Assembly: GCA_943788145.1 (NCBI GenBank)
Contig: CALSPD010000022.1
Coordinates: 1 to 64,000, forward strand
Reading direction: 5' to 3'
Origin: an uncultured Flavobacteriales bacterium
GTDB taxonomy: Bacteria; Bacteroidota; Bacteroidia; Flavobacteriales_G; Salibacteraceae
Length of the DNA stretch: 64,000 bases
Positions 15,309 through 27,297 of the stretch are shown here, in pieces (position 1 is the first letter of the stretch; every line of letters begins with the position of its first letter). The position numbers were made by a program, and so were the translations under genes. Below the pieces are notes generated by a model that did no database searches, was not told the DNA's origin, and was given only the letters and a program-made list of their open reading frames with translations.

Positions 15309-17855
15309 CTATTCTTCGCTTTCGGTTGAGTTTTCGGTTGCATCGTCTTGGTCGGTTTCTGAATTTGCCTCATCTTCAGCTTCTCCATCATAACCTTCCT
15401 CATCTTCGTCTTCCATAGCACTAACCTTGGCAACAGCAGCAATAGCGTCACCATTCCTCAAGTTGATCAATTTCACACCTTGAGTTGCGCGTCCCATCGT
15501 TCGAAGTTCTTCAACGGACATTCGAATGGTAATACCTGATTTATTGATGATCATTAAATCATCGTCATCGGTCACGTTTTTAATGGCGATTAAGCCTCCA
15601 GTTTTATCGGTAATATTCAGGGTTTTAACTCCCTTACCACCCCGATTTGTGATCCTATAATCCTCAACGTCAGTTCGCTTGCCATAGCCCTTTTCTGAAA
15701 CTACAAGTACGGTATCTACCTCTGGGTTCTGAATACAAATCATTCCGATAACCTCATCTTTCGGGTTACCAAGTGTAATTCCTCGCACTCCGCTTGCCCC
15801 TCTTCCCATCGATCGCACTGCACCTTCGTTGAAGTGAATGGCTTTACCTGATTTAAGAGCCATGACGATATGATTATTACCATTTGTCAATCGAGCTTCT
15901 AACAATTTGTCTCCTTCTCGAATACCAATGGCTATAATTCCATTTGTACGTGGTCGGCTGTAGGCTTCAAGAGGAGTTTTCTTGATTACACCGTTGCGCG
16001 TGCACATCATGATGTAATGATTGTTCAAGAATTCTTCATCCGAAAGGCTTTCGACATTGATATATGCAAGCACGTTATCATCTTGCTCGATATTCAATAG
16101 ATTTTGAATTGCACGTCCTTTTGAAGCCTTTGTTCCCTCAGGAATTTCAAAAACTCGCATCCAGAAACACTTCCCTTTTTCAGTGAAAACCAAGAGATAG
16201 TTATGGGTTGTTGCCACGAAAAGGTGTTCGAGAAAATCTTCATTTCGAGTGGCTGATCCTTTACTACCAACACCTCCTCTACTCTGTCGTTTGTATTCTG
16301 TGAGCACGGTTCGCTTCATGTAGCCGAGATGGGAGATGGTCACTACAACCTCTTCATCAGCAATCATATCCTCGATCCGGAAATCTCCAGCCGCGTGAAC
16401 GATGTCAGTTCTGCGCTCATCACCATACTTTTCTTTGATTTCAAGTAATTCCGACTTGATTAATTCCATTCGAATGGATTCATCGTTAAGTAAAGCCCTT
16501 AATCCTTCAATTGTTAGCATCAAGGCAGCGTACTCCTCTTTGATCTTATCGCGTTCTAGACCAGTAAGGCGTTGAAGTCTCATATCCAAAATCGCCCGAG
16601 CCTGAATTTCACTCAAGCTGAATTCAGAAATCAATCCTTCACGCGCATCGTCTGGTGTTTTGGACGCTCGAATCAACTTTATAACTGCATCTAAATGATC
16701 CAAAGCAATCAATAGACCTTCTAGAATGTGTGCTCGTTCTTCGGCCTTTCGCAGTTCGAACTGAGCTCTTCGGACTACCACATCGTGTCGGTGGTCTACG
16801 AAGTGAATCATCATGTCCTTTAGGTTCAGTGCAATAGGTCTTCCTTTTACTAAAGCAATATTATTTACACTAAAGCTTGTCTGTAATGCTGTGTACTTAA
16901 AGAGGTGATTTTGAACAACATTTGGAATGGCATCGCTCTTTAATTCATATACAATGCGCATGCCCGTTCGGTCGGATTCATCTCGAATATCCCGAATCCC
17001 TTCAATTTTCTTTTCGTTCACTAATTCAGCCGTTCGCTGAATCATATCCGCTTTATTAACTTGGTATGGAATCTCGCTAACAATGATCGTAGCTCGGCCA
17101 TTATCGTCTTCTTCAATCGATGTTTTACCGCGTAAAACAATTCTTCCTCTTCCATCTTCAAAAGCCGCTTTTACTCCTTCATAACCATAAATGGTTCCAC
17201 CCGTTGGGAAGTCTGGAGCCGTAACGAACTCCATGAGTTCAGCAATGGTAATGTCCCGATTATCAATGTAGGCGATTATACCATTAATTACCTCGGTAAG
17301 GTTATGAGGCGGCATATTAGTTGCCATACCCACGGCAATACCGGAAGTGCCGTTTACAAGTAGGTTAGGGAAAGCCGCTGGTAAAACAGTTGGTTCTTGT
17401 AAAGAATCGTCAAAATTCAGTCTAAAATCAACCGTTTCTTTATCTATATCAGCGAGCAGCTCTTCTGCAATCTTTCGCAGTCGTGCTTCCGTATAACGCA
17501 TTGCTGCAGGACTATCACCATCTATTGAGCCAAAGTTTCCTTGTCCGTCTACTAGTGGATAGCGCAATGACCAAGGTTGAGCCATGCGCACCATCGTATC
17601 ATAAACAGATGAATCACCGTGCGGGTGATACTTACCTAATACTTCCCCAACAATTCTTGCCGATTTTTTATGCGCCCGATTTGACATAACACCTAAATCA
17701 AGCATACCATAAAGTACACGTCTATGTACAGGTTTCAATCCATCCCTCACATCAGGTAAAGCACGAGAAACAATAACCGACATCGAATAATCGATGTAGG
17801 CTGTTTTCATTTCATCCTCAATGTTTACCGCAATAATCTTTTCACCGTCTGCCAT
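15309..17855 (-). CDS. gyrA: DNA gyrase subunit A
   Basis: The 848-residue GyrA forms with GyrB the type II topoisomerase that introduces negative supercoils. The winged-helix and active-site tyrosine are in [10 protein letters not shown] (Tyr121). The quinolone-determining region reads [11 protein letters not shown], with Ser82 and Asp86 at the positions equal to E. coli Ser83 and Asp87, so it is of the susceptible type. The C-terminal beta-pinwheel contains [10 protein letters not shown] in the place of the GyrA box. A very acidic tail ([13 protein letters not shown], ending TESEE) of about 35 residues closes the protein. It is divergent from clpC. A weak -7 candidate TACTTTCG lies 55 nt upstream of the start. 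Confidence 0.97.
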   Translation of the reverse strand: MADGEKIIAVNIEDEMKTAYIDYSMSVIVSRALPDVRDGLKPVHRRVLYGMLDLGVMSNRAHKKSARIVGEVLGKYHPHGDSSVYDTMVRMAQPWSLRYPLVDGQGNFGSIDGDSPAAMRYTEARLRKIAEELLADIDKETVDFRLNFDDSLQEPTVLPAAFPNLLVNGTSGIAVGMATNMPPHNLTEVINGIIAYIDNRDITIAELMEFVTAPDFPTGGTIYGYEGVKAAFEDGRGRIVLRGKTSIEEDDNGRATIIVSEIPYQVNKADMIQRTAELVNEKKIEGIRDIRDESDRTGMRIVYELKSDAIPNVVQNHLFKYTALQTSFSVNNIALVKGRPIALNLKDMMIHFVDHRHDVVVRRAQFELRKAEERAHILEGLLIALDHLDAVIKLIRASKTPDDAREGLISEFSLSEIQARAILDMRLQRLTGLERDKIKEEYAALMLTIEGLRALLNDESIRMELIKSELLEIKEKYGDERRTDIVHAAGDFRIEDMIADEEVVVTISHLGYMKRTVLTEYKRQSRGGVGSKGSATRNEDFLEHLFVATTHNYLLVFTEKGKCFWMRVFEIPEGTKASKGRAIQNLLNIEQDDNVLAYINVESLSDEEFLNNHYIMMCTRNGVIKKTPLEAYSRPRTNGIIAIGIREGDKLLEARLTNGNNHIVMALKSGKAIHFNEGAVRSMGRGASGVRGITLGNPKDEVIGMICIQNPEVDTVLVVSEKGYGKRTDVEDYRITNRGGKGVKTLNITDKTGGLIAIKNVTDDDDLMIINKSGITIRMSVEELRTMGRATQGVKLINLRNGDAIAAVAKVSAMEDEDEEGYDGEAEDEANSETDQDDATENSTESEE

Positions 17856-18023
17856 AATGTCTATATAAATGAATAAAACGCTTGTTGCGCAAGCCTTTCA
17901 GAAGCGTCCGAAAGTAACCTTACTGCATTCAAAAAGACCTACAAACCACAGCCTATTTTTAAACAAATTTCTGTTAGTATATGCGGCTTTTCCGAGGTTT
18001 TCAACATTATTCTTAACATAGTT

Positions 18024-18052
18024 TTGATTCAGATCAAATTTCTTCTACTTTG
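18024..18052 (+). promoter_or_regulatory. clpC promoter overlapped by an FNR-like dyad
   Basis: TTG at 18024-18026, a 19-base spacer and TACTTTG at 18046-18052 form a Bacteroidota-type promoter about 45 nt before the clpC ATG. The -33 TTG is itself the first three bases of TTGATTCAGATCAA (18024-18037), a TTGAT-N4-ATCAA dyad of the kind bound by FNR/CRP-family regulators. A protein bound there would block the -33 contact. Confidence 0.55.
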
Positions 18053-18096
18053 CTCGGCACAAAGCTTGCGTGAAGTCAAGAATAGAAAGTAAATTT

Positions 18097-20598
18097 ATGG
18101 ATACCAATTTTTCACCACGAGTCAAGGATGTCATATCGTTTAGCCGGGAAGAAGCACTTCGATTGGGTCACGATTATATCGGGACGGAACATTTTCTTTT
18201 AGGTATGATTAGAGAAGGCGAAGGCGTTGCTATCAAAATCTTAGAGAACCTTGAGGTTGACTTGACTGAATTGCGGAAACTCATTGAAAATTCCGTAAAG
18301 AGCGTTGAGAAGGTAAGTAAGCCACAAAATAGCCTCGGCAATATTCCGTTGGTTAAACAAGCTGAAAAGACCTTGAAAATAACCTATTTAGAGGCTAAAC
18401 TTTTTAAAAGCAACATTATAGGTACCGAACATTTACTCTTATCCATATTAAAGGATGAAAATAATGTTGCTTCACGCGCACTTTCTGCATTTAGTGTTAC
18501 CTATGAATTAGTGAAAAGCGAATTAGAAACTATGCAAACGCAAGATAGCCCAAGGGCTGAATATCCTGATACGCCAAGGGATGACGAGGATGATGATGGG
18601 CCTACTTACAGTGGAGGTGGTGGCTCACAAGGCACTTCATCAGGTGGTTCAGGTTCAAGAAAACCAACCGACAGTAAATCAAAAACACCTGTACTAGACA
18701 ATTTTGGAAGGGATTTAACCAAACTCGCAGAAGACGGTAAACTTGATCCGATTGTAGGTCGAGAAAAGGAGATTGAGCGAGTTTCCCAAATTTTGTCTCG
18801 AAGAAAGAAAAACAACCCCATTCTTATTGGTGAGCCTGGTGTGGGTAAGTCAGCAATAGCGGAAGGACTTGCTCTTAGAATTGTTCAGCGAAAAGTATCT
18901 CGTGTACTTTTTAATAAACGAGTAGTAACGCTTGATTTAGCTTCTTTAGTAGCAGGTACAAAATATCGTGGCCAATTCGAAGAACGAATGAAAGCGGTAA
19001 TGAATGAATTGGAGAAATCTCCAGATGTGATTTTATTCATTGACGAAATTCACACTCTGGTTGGAGCGGGAGGTGCTTCTGGATCATTGGACGCATCAAA
19101 TATGTTCAAGCCGGCACTGGCAAGAGGTGAAATACAATGTATTGGGGCCACTACGCTTGATGAATATCGCCAATACATTGAAAAGGATGGTGCGTTAGAA
19201 AGAAGGTTCCAAAAGGTACTAATCGAGCCCACCTCCATTGAAGAAACCATTCAAATTCTCAAGAACATAAAAGAGAATTACGAGCTACATCATAATGTGA
19301 ATTACACTGAAGAAGCGTTGAAAGCATGTGTACTCTTGACCGATAGATACATTAGTGACAGACATCTTCCCGATAAGGCGATTGATGCGCTTGATGAAGC
19401 CGGTTCACGTGTTCATATAACGAATATTAAGGTTCCGAAGGCCATAATTGAAGTCGAGAAAAAAATCGAAGACATCAAAGAGGAAAAAAATCGAGTGGTT
19501 AGAAGCCAACGTTATGAAGAAGCAGCAAAGCTGAGAGATACTGAACGTCAGTTAATCGAACAGCTTGAAGTGGAAAAGAAGAAATGGGAAGAAGAAACTA
19601 AAAACCATCGAGAAACGGTCACAGAGGATAATGTTGCAGAGGTGGTTGCTATGATGACCGGAGTTCCAACGCAGCGTATTGCGACCAACGAAGGCAATCG
19701 TTTGGTTAAAATGGACGAAGAACTTCAGGGCTCTGTAGTTGGTCAAGACGAGGCTATACGAAAGGTGGTGAAATCAATTCGAAGAAATCGAGCCGGGCTG
19801 AAAGATCCAAACAAACCGATAGGTACATTCATTTTTTTAGGTCCAACTGGCGTTGGTAAAACTCAGCTGGCAAAGGTGCTTTCACGGTATTTATTCGATA
19901 AAGACGATTCACTCATTCGCATCGATATGAGTGAATACATGGAGAAGTTTGCAGTTTCTAGATTAATCGGAGCGCCTCCAGGATATGTCGGGTACGAAGA
20001 AGGGGGGCAATTAACCGAAAAAGTGCGAAGACGCCCCTACTCTGTTGTGCTATTGGATGAAATTGAGAAGGCGCATCCAGATGTTTACAACCTATTGCTT
20101 CAAGTTTTAGACGATGGTCAAATTACAGACAGCTTAGGTCGAAAGATTGACTTTCGAAATACGATTATCATCATGACTTCGAACATTGGTTCTCGACAAT
20201 TAAAGGATTTTGGAATGGGTGTTGGGTTTGCAACAAAATCCAAAGAAATGCAAGCAGACGATCACGCCAAAGGCGTCATTGAAAAAGCTTTGAAGAACGC
20301 GTTCGCCCCTGAATTTCTGAATCGAATAGATGATGTAATTCTATTTAATAGCCTTAAGCAGGACGATATACACAAAATCATAGATATTGAGTTAAAGTCC
20401 TTGTATTCAAGGGTTAATGAAATGGGCTACAAACTGAGTCTCACGAAGGATGCGAAGGACTTTATTGCTGAAAAGGGATTTGATGAGAAATTTGGTGCAC
20501 GTCCATTGAAGCGAGCAATCCAAAAGTATCTTGAGGATCCAATGGCTGAGGAAATCATCAAAGCGAATCTTGACGAAGGTGATGACTCTGCTCGCTAG
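18097..20598 (+). CDS. clpC: ClpC ATPase (Clp protease unfoldase), C-terminus disturbed by indels
   Basis: ClpC is the Hsp100 unfoldase that feeds ClpP. The ATG at 18097 ([20 protein letters not shown]) is preferred over an upstream GTG because family members start there. Order: Clp-N repeats (1-150), a Gly/Ser linker (about 178-200), AAA-1 with GEPGVGKSA, an M-domain with a UVR-like segment ([18 protein letters not shown]), and AAA-2 with GPTGVGKTQ, then the Clp D2-small domain. The written frame ends at GDDSAR after 833 residues. Just there single-base changes break a tail that would read [16 protein letters not shown] and a lysine-rich end (SKSKTKKDAD) up to about 20.7 kb. The intact protein is therefore probably 30-40 residues longer. 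Confidence 0.93.
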   Translation: MDTNFSPRVKDVISFSREEALRLGHDYIGTEHFLLGMIREGEGVAIKILENLEVDLTELRKLIENSVKSVEKVSKPQNSLGNIPLVKQAEKTLKITYLEAKLFKSNIIGTEHLLLSILKDENNVASRALSAFSVTYELVKSELETMQTQDSPRAEYPDTPRDDEDDDGPTYSGGGGSQGTSSGGSGSRKPTDSKSKTPVLDNFGRDLTKLAEDGKLDPIVGREKEIERVSQILSRRKKNNPILIGEPGVGKSAIAEGLALRIVQRKVSRVLFNKRVVTLDLASLVAGTKYRGQFEERMKAVMNELEKSPDVILFIDEIHTLVGAGGASGSLDASNMFKPALARGEIQCIGATTLDEYRQYIEKDGALERRFQKVLIEPTSIEETIQILKNIKENYELHHNVNYTEEALKACVLLTDRYISDRHLPDKAIDALDEAGSRVHITNIKVPKAIIEVEKKIEDIKEEKNRVVRSQRYEEAAKLRDTERQLIEQLEVEKKKWEEETKNHRETVTEDNVAEVVAMMTGVPTQRIATNEGNRLVKMDEELQGSVVGQDEAIRKVVKSIRRNRAGLKDPNKPIGTFIFLGPTGVGKTQLAKVLSRYLFDKDDSLIRIDMSEYMEKFAVSRLIGAPPGYVGYEEGGQLTEKVRRRPYSVVLLDEIEKAHPDVYNLLLQVLDDGQITDSLGRKIDFRNTIIIMTSNIGSRQLKDFGMGVGFATKSKEMQADDHAKGVIEKALKNAFAPEFLNRIDDVILFNSLKQDDIHKIIDIELKSLYSRVNEMGYKLSLTKDAKDFIAEKGFDEKFGARPLKRAIQKYLEDPMAEEIIKANLDEGDDSAR

Positions 20599-20730
20599 CT
20601 CTAAATGAAGACGAAACGGAGGAGATTGTGGTCAAAGGTCAAGAAAACCAAGTGCATCTAAGTCCAAGACTAAGAAGGATGCCGATAGAAGGACAAGCGG
20701 ATTCTTAAGCTCGAATAACACATTTGAAAT

Positions 20731-20773
20731 AAAAAACGCCCCGCATCAATCTTGTTGATCGCGGGCGTTTGTT
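20731..20773. terminator. Bidirectional terminator between clpC and recQ
   Basis: AAAAAACGCCCCGCATCAA and its near-complement TTGATCGCGGGCGTTT form a strong GC-rich hairpin flanked by A on the left and T on the right. It is placed between the convergent ends of clpC and recQ and can stop transcription both ways. Confidence 0.78.
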
Positions 20774-20797
20774 ACGTTGCTAGTAATCATGAGGATA

Positions 20798-23053
20798 TTA
20801 GTTTGCCACTTCCGACATGAACTTGATGCGCAAGAAGTCTGAATCTCTTCTGCCGTGTAATCATCGCTTCCCAGTTCTTCCAATGCCTCGTCTACATCCG
20901 GGGACTCAGCTTCCATGAAAGTAGTCATGCACCTCTTCCTGCTTGTCCTCATCAATTTCTTCATTCGAGATAATAGTCGATGTTTAGCTCTGGTTCCGCT
21001 ATCTACAATATGTTCCAGCTCCTCCAGCAAGTTCATCAAACTCCATGCCCTTGGCTTTCGCAATGTCGATCCAAAGGAATCCTTCGATCGATGCCTTGAA
21101 TGATATAAACCTTGCGTGCCAGATTTATTGACGACTGACTTCACGACCATGTCCTGTGGTCGTTCTATCTCGTTTTCTTCGACATATTCCGAAATGAGCT
21201 CTACAAAGGGTTTTCCGTATTTTAATGGCCTTACCCGATCCAACACTCCTTGAATGTTTTTCAGCTCGTCAATGAGTGATTGGATATTGATTCGCCATAT
21301 CCTGTAAGAGATGGATCCTGAAAAACTACAAATGGGGGTACGTTCTTTCTGCTTTGATATCTTCTTTCGCTAAGTTCCTTCAAGCAGTTTGAAGCAGAGC
21401 TTCATCCATGGCTGCCCCGCCCGACTTGGAATTCAACATCATATCATCAGACTCTGCATTCTTAAGTTCGAGCTAGAGTAATCGTGATCCTTGTGTACAT
21501 GATGAAAGGAATCTGGCGGGTTGAAGCGACATAAAGTCGTGTACCCATTGCCGTTCACTCAATTTTAGCATACTCCATAGGTCTCGATGTCCTTGTACAG
21601 AGTATCCCTTGCACGATAGCTTTGGCGTATTGCCGCCATCCACATCTTTAGCGTCAGTGCTTTTACCGCAGCCAAAATTCTCAGATTTATTGTGCCGATA
21701 AGTAGAAATTTCAGAGGTGTTATTTCCAACCAAAAAGCTTACGATATGCTTGGACTTAAACCGCTCCTTAACTTCTAAGATCACGTTAAACAACATCTTC
21801 ATTCCATCGACAAACTCAACTTTTTCTTTTGGGTTAACTTGGTTGTCGTCCATATTGGCGCCTTCTCCGTTGACTTCATCCCAAGACTCACCAAAGTAGT
21901 TTAGCAGAAATTTCCTTCTCGAGACAGATGTTTCGGCATAGGACACTACTTCGTCCAATAAATGCCTTCCAACTTCTTGTTCTGCAACGGGTTTACCATG
22001 CATGAACTTTTCAAGTTTTTCAACATCCTTATAATCATAAAATGCGATGCACCTACCTTCTCCACCATCACGACCAGCTCGACCTGTTTCTTGGTAGTAG
22101 CCCTCTAAACTTTTCGGAATATCAAAGTGCATAACGAATCGTACATCAGGTTTATCAATTCCCATTCCGAAGGCGATTGTTGCTACAATTACATCGACAT
22201 CCTCCATCAAAAACATGTCTTGATTTCTAGATCTAGTATTTGCGTCAAAACCTGCGTGGTAAGGCAATGCTTTAATACCATTAACTACTAACGTTTCAGC
22301 TATTTCTTCGACTCGTTTTCGACTTAGGCAATATATGATGCCAGATTTACCTTCGTTTTCTTTGATATAACGAATTACTTGCTTCATGGCATCGGCCTTG
22401 GCACGGACTTCATAAAATAAATTTGGTCTGTTAAATGAAGCCTTGAATACCATAGCATCATTCATTGCCAAATTTTTCTGAATATCGGACTGAACTTTGG
22501 GTGTTGCAGTAGCCGTCAAAGCCATAACCGGGATATTTTGATCTATCCCCTTGATCATCTCTTTTATTCTTCGGTACTCAGGCCTAAAATCATGTCCCCA
22601 TTCAGAGATGCAATGCGCCTCATCTACGGCTACAAAGGAGATTTTTACCGACTCGCAGGAACTCGAGGTTTTCTTGCCTTGTTCAATGACTCCGGAGCCA
22701 GATATAAGCATCTTGGTGTAAATCTCATCCGTCACATCCAGATTTGACCTGGGTTATTTCCGTCTTGTTCAAGCGAGCTATTTAGGAAGTGGGCGATGTT
22801 GTCATTCGTGCCAAAACTTCTGATTGGAATCTACCTGGTTCTTCATCAAGGCGATCAGCGGTGAAATGATGATGGCGGTACCTTCTTGTCATCAAGGCAG
22901 GCAGTTGATAGCACAAGTGATTTACCACCCCCTGTTGGCATGATTACGAATGTGTCGGTTCCAGTCATCAACACTTTCGATCTACATCGCGCTGCATTCC
23001 CTTGAAACGTGTCAAATCCAAAGATATTCTTTCAGCGCTTCATCCAGCGTCAT
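20798..23053 (-). pseudogene. recQ: ATP-dependent DNA helicase RecQ, broken by many single-base indels
   Basis: The best-kept part (about 21.7-22.7 kb) reads AVDEAHCISEWGHDFRPEYR (motif II with DEAH), ALTATATPKVQ, IIYCLSRKRVEE and YYQETGRAGRDG, which is unmistakable RecQ. The N-terminus is readable only by changing frame: MTLDEALKEY, FGFDTFQGN, then Walker A as FVIMPTGGGKS near 22.93 kb. The C-terminus shows RQC and HRDC pieces in shifting frames: NVPPFVVFQDPSL, KYGKPFVELISEYVEENE, and the end LRIKFMSEVAN with TAA at 20798. The restored length is about 750 codons, a normal Bacteroidota RecQ. The breaks are single bases spread over both ends while the conserved peptides survive, which argues for poor consensus rather than decay. 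Confidence 0.85.
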
Positions 23054-23153
23054 CGTTCAGCTGGTCTTCATCAACGGATTTGTATTAGCATATTAAAAAT
23101 AGAACTATCCAGTCAATACAGCAAGGATAGCATCGATCAACTCGAATTCATTT

Positions 23154-26100
23154 TCAGTTTGTAGTATCTCTTGTCCATACCAGTTCCGAAATCGGCTGAT
23201 CATTCAAGAAGTAATACTTCCCCCCCCAAGAATGTATAACCCGTTTATACACCTCTACTTTATCGCCAACATACACTTTTCGAATGGTGACTTTGGCGTT
23301 ACCTTCTTCCGTGTTTTCCTCTTCAATTCTTCTTGTAGCGTCTTTCTTTTCTTCAGCAATCTCCTCTTTCTTATTCAATAGTTCCAAAACTTTGGCCTTT
23401 CGTGCCAAGCAATGTCCATTATCTGAGATGATTTCTAACGCTGCGTTATAAGAATTTAAAGCGGCTTCGTAATCCTTTACTAAAAATGCTTGGTCAGCTG
23501 CACTAACTAATTGATTGAATTTCTCATTTTCTGCATCTCGATTTTGCTTTTCTTCAAGCGCATCGATTTCCTTAAGTCGAGCAGTCGGTATAAGTTCATC
23601 AGGAAATAACTCTAGCGCTGATTTAAAACTCAATCGAGCGCTTGCCCAATCCTTATTGATCACTGATTGGTCCCCTTTGGCGATGAATTCGTTATAGGCG
23701 GTTAGTTTATTCTTTTCAGCTAGTAGCAATTCGTTTCTGTCTTTAACGAGATCATCAATTTTCTTAATCTGAGCTGGAGCATATGGCTTGGAAGGATACA
23801 GGCTTTTTGCTTTTTCGTATTTGGTTCTCGCGTTCATAAAATCCTCATCATTCAAATAACCATCGGCCTCGGAAATTAGGTCTTCGTACTCTTTAGTTCG
23901 TTTGATTTCATCTGCCTCACGTTGAGCAGTTTCAGCAGCATTTGCTTCTTTCAAGGCTTTTTCATCAAGCATTTTTTTAATAACCTTGATTCTTTCAGCA
24001 GGGTAAGTTTCAGATGGTTTGACGATTTGTGCATTTTGATATGCTGTAATCGATTCTTCGAACGATTCAAGATCGAAAAGTTTGTCTGCACTCGAGATCA
24101 GCGCATTGTACTTAGTATTCAATTCTTGTAGTTCAGAAGCGGCAGTCATTTCTGTTTCTAATTCCTTAATGTGCTTATTTGCATCGATAATTTTACCCTT
24201 CGGGTAATCGTCAATTGGATTTAGATTTTGAGCTATACTGTAGGAATTAATCGACTCTTCGTACTTTGCTGAATTAAAAAAATCATCAGCAGTCGCAATC
24301 AACTCAACGTATTTCTTTTGGTCTGCGATCCGCTTCGCCTCTTCGTTTGCCTGTGTATTAAGTGCCAACAGTCTCTTTTCAATCTCAGCAATTTGGTTTT
24401 TTGAATAATTGTGATCTGGCTTTAAGGTAAGGGCTGTTTTATAAGTCTCCTTTGAAGACTCATAGGCTTCCAATTTAAAATCAGCGTCTGCTAAAGCGAT
24501 TATTGCCTCAAATTCTTTCTCTGCCTTTTCTTCTTTAACTCTATCATCAATTAGCTTTAATTGAGATTTAGGGTAAGACTCATTTCCTTTAAGCTCAAGA
24601 GCGGCACTATATGCTTTTCTTGAAGGCTCATATTGTTTTGCTTTAAAAGCAGCGTCAGCTTCATCGATTAAAGCTTTGTATTGTTTATCTAAACCTTGTT
24701 CTTTAAGCTCCTTTCCTGCCAATGCAGCGATATCAGCTAATGCTTTTTCAATTAAATCCAACCGAGTTTTCGGATGCGACTCACTTGGTTTAATACTTAA
24801 AGCTTGATTATATGCATCCTTTGCTGATTCATAGTTTTTCGAGTAGAAGGCCTTGTCTGCGTTTGCAATTACCGATTGATACTCTTTATTAATCCGATCT
24901 AATTCATTCTTTTTCTGTGCGGTCAATTCAATTTCTTCCAATAGCCTAGCGATTTTGGCCAATTGCACTGTTGGATATGATTCATCCGACTTTATTTTAA
25001 GGGCCTCCTCATACGCAATTTTGGCGTTAGAGTAATTCTTAGAATCGAATGCCGCATCAGCTTTTGCAATTTGAGCGTTATACCGCTCCTTAATCAACAC
25101 AAGCTCTGCTTCCCGTTTTAAGGCTTCATCACCTTCTTTAATAAGCTTTTCGATGACCAGCAATTGATCCTTTGGATAGGCTTCCGTTGACTTGTAACCT
25201 ATCGCATTCTGGTAGTAAGTTTTAGCATTCTTGTAATTTTTTGCTGTAAACTCTTTATCTCCTTTTTCAATTTCTTGATTATAATTCCTGTCCTTTTCAG
25301 CTAAAAGGGCTTCCGCTTCTTGTTTCGCTTTTAATTCCACAAAAGCCTTCTCACTTTCAGCTATGCGATCCTGTGGATACTTTTCGGAGGGTTTAATTTT
25401 ATTCGCTTCTTCGTATTTTGCCTTGGCTTCTAAATACTTCTTACTTCCAAAAAACTGATCAGCCGTTGCAAGGGTTGACATGTACAGCTCCTCCTTGTTT
25501 GATTCAGCAGACATCTTTTTATCGATTTCAGCAATTTTTGCCTTGGGTAATGCCTCAGAGGGTTTGAGTGATGATGCAGCCAGGTAGTTTTCCTTAGCCG
25601 CCAGATAGTCCACCATCTTCAATGGCCATTTCAGCATCCTTAATCGCTATAGCGTAGTCCTCATTAATCTGCTTGAGGATTTGTTCTTGGAGCTTTTCTT
25701 TCTTTTCGTAATCAGAAATCAACGCATCCAGCTGCGCTTTGATTTGCTTTGTATAAACTTTGTCGTAATCAAAATTTTGAATGTTCGGGTCATAATAAAT
25801 CTTAGCTACGGGTTTTTCAAGAATTGAAAAATCTACACCCCTCAATACTTTGGAATAAATCCACGGCAAAACCTCCATATTCATACCCCCATAACTGCTC
25901 GTCCTCAGGAACATTGCGGGTGTTTACGTACATTTTCTTTGAAACATATCCTCCTTTGCTGGCTTCAATAATGTACTCATGATCAAAATCGAGCAACAAA
26001 TCAAATCGTCCATTCTTACCTGTCTTAACCTTGGTTACTAGAACCCCGTCTTGCATAAGTGTAACATCTACCCCCGTAAGTTTCCCGCCCGATTGATCCT

Positions 26101-26203
26101 TAACGGTAGCATCGAGCGCAAGATTATTCGCATCTTGACCTTGAGCCATTGATGTGATTAAGAATAAAACTAAGATGTAAAGGCTTGTTTTTAGCTTGAA
26201 CAT
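23154..26203 (-). pseudogene. Very long secreted tandem-repeat protein with N-terminal carboxypeptidase-regulatory-like domain, two frameshifts
   Basis: Frames 25817-26203, 25594-25914 and 23154-25637 join into one protein of about 1,015 residues. Joins are at about 25840 (GGGG should be GGG, restoring EGVDFSILEKP) and about 25612 (an extra G, restoring EDGDYLAAKENYL). A signal peptide is followed by an Ig/transthyretin-like domain (LDATVKDQSGGKLTGVDVTL) and then about a dozen helical repeats of ~60-75 residues, each of the type ADxxFxxKxYxxAKxxYxxALxIKPxExYP. The C-terminal ~50 residues (VTIRKVYVGDKVEVYKRV, YYFLNDQPIS) form a small non-repeat domain. It is probably a periplasmic or surface scaffold. 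The repeats resemble TPRs spaced by charged linkers. Confidence 0.78.
23380..25570 (-). repeat. Tandem protein-coding repeats (~180-225 bp units)
   Basis: Roughly a dozen consecutive units encode a helix pair (ADxAFxxKxYxxAKxxYxxAL) plus IKPxExYPKxQLxxIxxLL and a charged linker of variable length. DNA identity between units is low, so the array is old and has diversified as protein, not as DNA. Examples: KADAAFDSKNYSNAKIAY, NADKAFYSKNYESAKDAY, EADAAFKAKQYEPSRKAY. Confidence 0.75.
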
Positions 26204-26258
26204 AACGCTTAAATACGCATCTCGAAGATAACCATTGTGTATGAGCTATAAAATGAAA

Positions 26259-26284
26259 AAGCCACTTATTAGACTAAGCGGCTT
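26259..26284 (-). terminator. Terminator at the end of the B12 operon
   Basis: AAGCCACTTA and TAAGCGGCTT form a hairpin with one mismatch pair. On the minus strand it is followed by TTTTTCATTT. It begins 29 bases after the repaired stop at 26313. Confidence 0.65.
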
Positions 26285-26312
26285 AATTCATCTATCTTCT
26301 ATTTATTAAAGC

Positions 26313-27297
26313 TTACTCAGGCTGCTCTCCAAGGTAAACATCCGTCATTATTTTCATCCGGAATTTCCCTCCTTTAGCCTGCTTATACTCTCCATTTTTA
26401 TTATAAAGGTTTGCAGCAAACTCGCCTGAAATAATGTAATAAGTCTGGCCGTCTCTCTGATTTACTTTTTTATCGGTGATTAAAAAGTAACTGCCATCTT
26501 GAAATGTTGGAGGATTATCCGTACGCCATTCAACGTTATCGTTTATCCACGTAGCTTATAACCACACCTGTATAGGCATCATTGTTCCAAAGCGTATCCT
26601 GAGTTTTGTTATTACCGACCCTACCCCAATTGACATTTCCTTCATGAATTGATGGATGATCTAAATAATCTTGAATATCCCAAAAAGGTAAGGTGTCGCC
26701 CTTGATCTTCCATGGAAAGGCAATTCCAAAAATGTCTTGATGGACTAATCGCTGATCCTCATTATCAATGTCGAATTCATCTTCCAACAGATAATATTCA
26801 AACGAAACGGGATCGTTTGAAAAGTCATCTCGAAGGTATTCGTACAATCCTCGATTATAAAAGTAAGCTGCTGGTGAGTAATGATAACCCCAAGCTAAAG
26901 GAACATCAACTTCTTCTGCATTGGTTGTGTCAATTATTTTTTCGTTTCGCATTTCGAATGCATTAAGCATGAAATCTCGTCTCATGTCCCATACAAATGG
27001 AACGGTGTCGCTTCCGAGTGTATCATCTGGAACTTCAATAGTTACAGTATCTCCTTTAGACGATTTGCCCCAACCAAATTGTGCGTAATAATAATTGTCA
27101 ATCAGGGTAACTGGAGGCTCCTGTGGAGGTGCAATAATTACTATGGGTGGATCATCCGTACAACCCACGAGTAGCGAAAGGCAAAAGCCAAATAAGATTA
27201 GTTTCCTTTTCTGTATCGAAAAATCAGAATTAGCAAATCTACGAATAAGACGGTTCGGTTGGAAAATGGTTGGAAAATGAGCCATTGTAGTTATCAT
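26313..27297 (-). pseudogene. Lipoprotein, last gene of the B12 operon, one frameshift
   Basis: The first frame (26536-27297) has a lipoprotein signal ending SLLVGC, preceded by an unusually long N-terminus. Its ATG at 27297 overlaps the TGA of the preceding gene as ATGA. Near 26540 a one-base slip hides the real end: the other frame continues DNVEWRTDNPPTF, SYFLITDKKVNQ, YYIISGEFAANLYN and stops at 26313. Restored length is about 327 residues. The C-terminal half resembles the lipoprotein at 32335 (YVDxxxxxWxT, YFxIT, GEFAxxLYN), so the two are probably paralogues on either side of the operon. It is a candidate accessory surface protein of B12 uptake; no domain is known to me. Confidence 0.65.

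Noticed and set aside
18070-18096. GTG start for clpC nine codons upstream
   Set aside because: ClpC proteins begin at the MDxxFSPRV peptide encoded from 18097; the extra residues have no counterpart that I know.
21717-21899. Plus-strand open frame opposite recQ
   Set aside because: It mirrors the well-conserved RecQ frame and has no coding signs.
23220-23227. Run of eight C as a frameshift site in the repeat protein
   Set aside because: The minus strand reads Trp-Gly-Gly-Lys through the run and the protein continues normally on both sides.
23380-25570. Regular repeats that might be a CRISPR array
   Set aside because: The units are 180-225 bp, coding, divergent at the DNA level and make a continuous helical-repeat protein; there are no short identical repeats with unique spacers.
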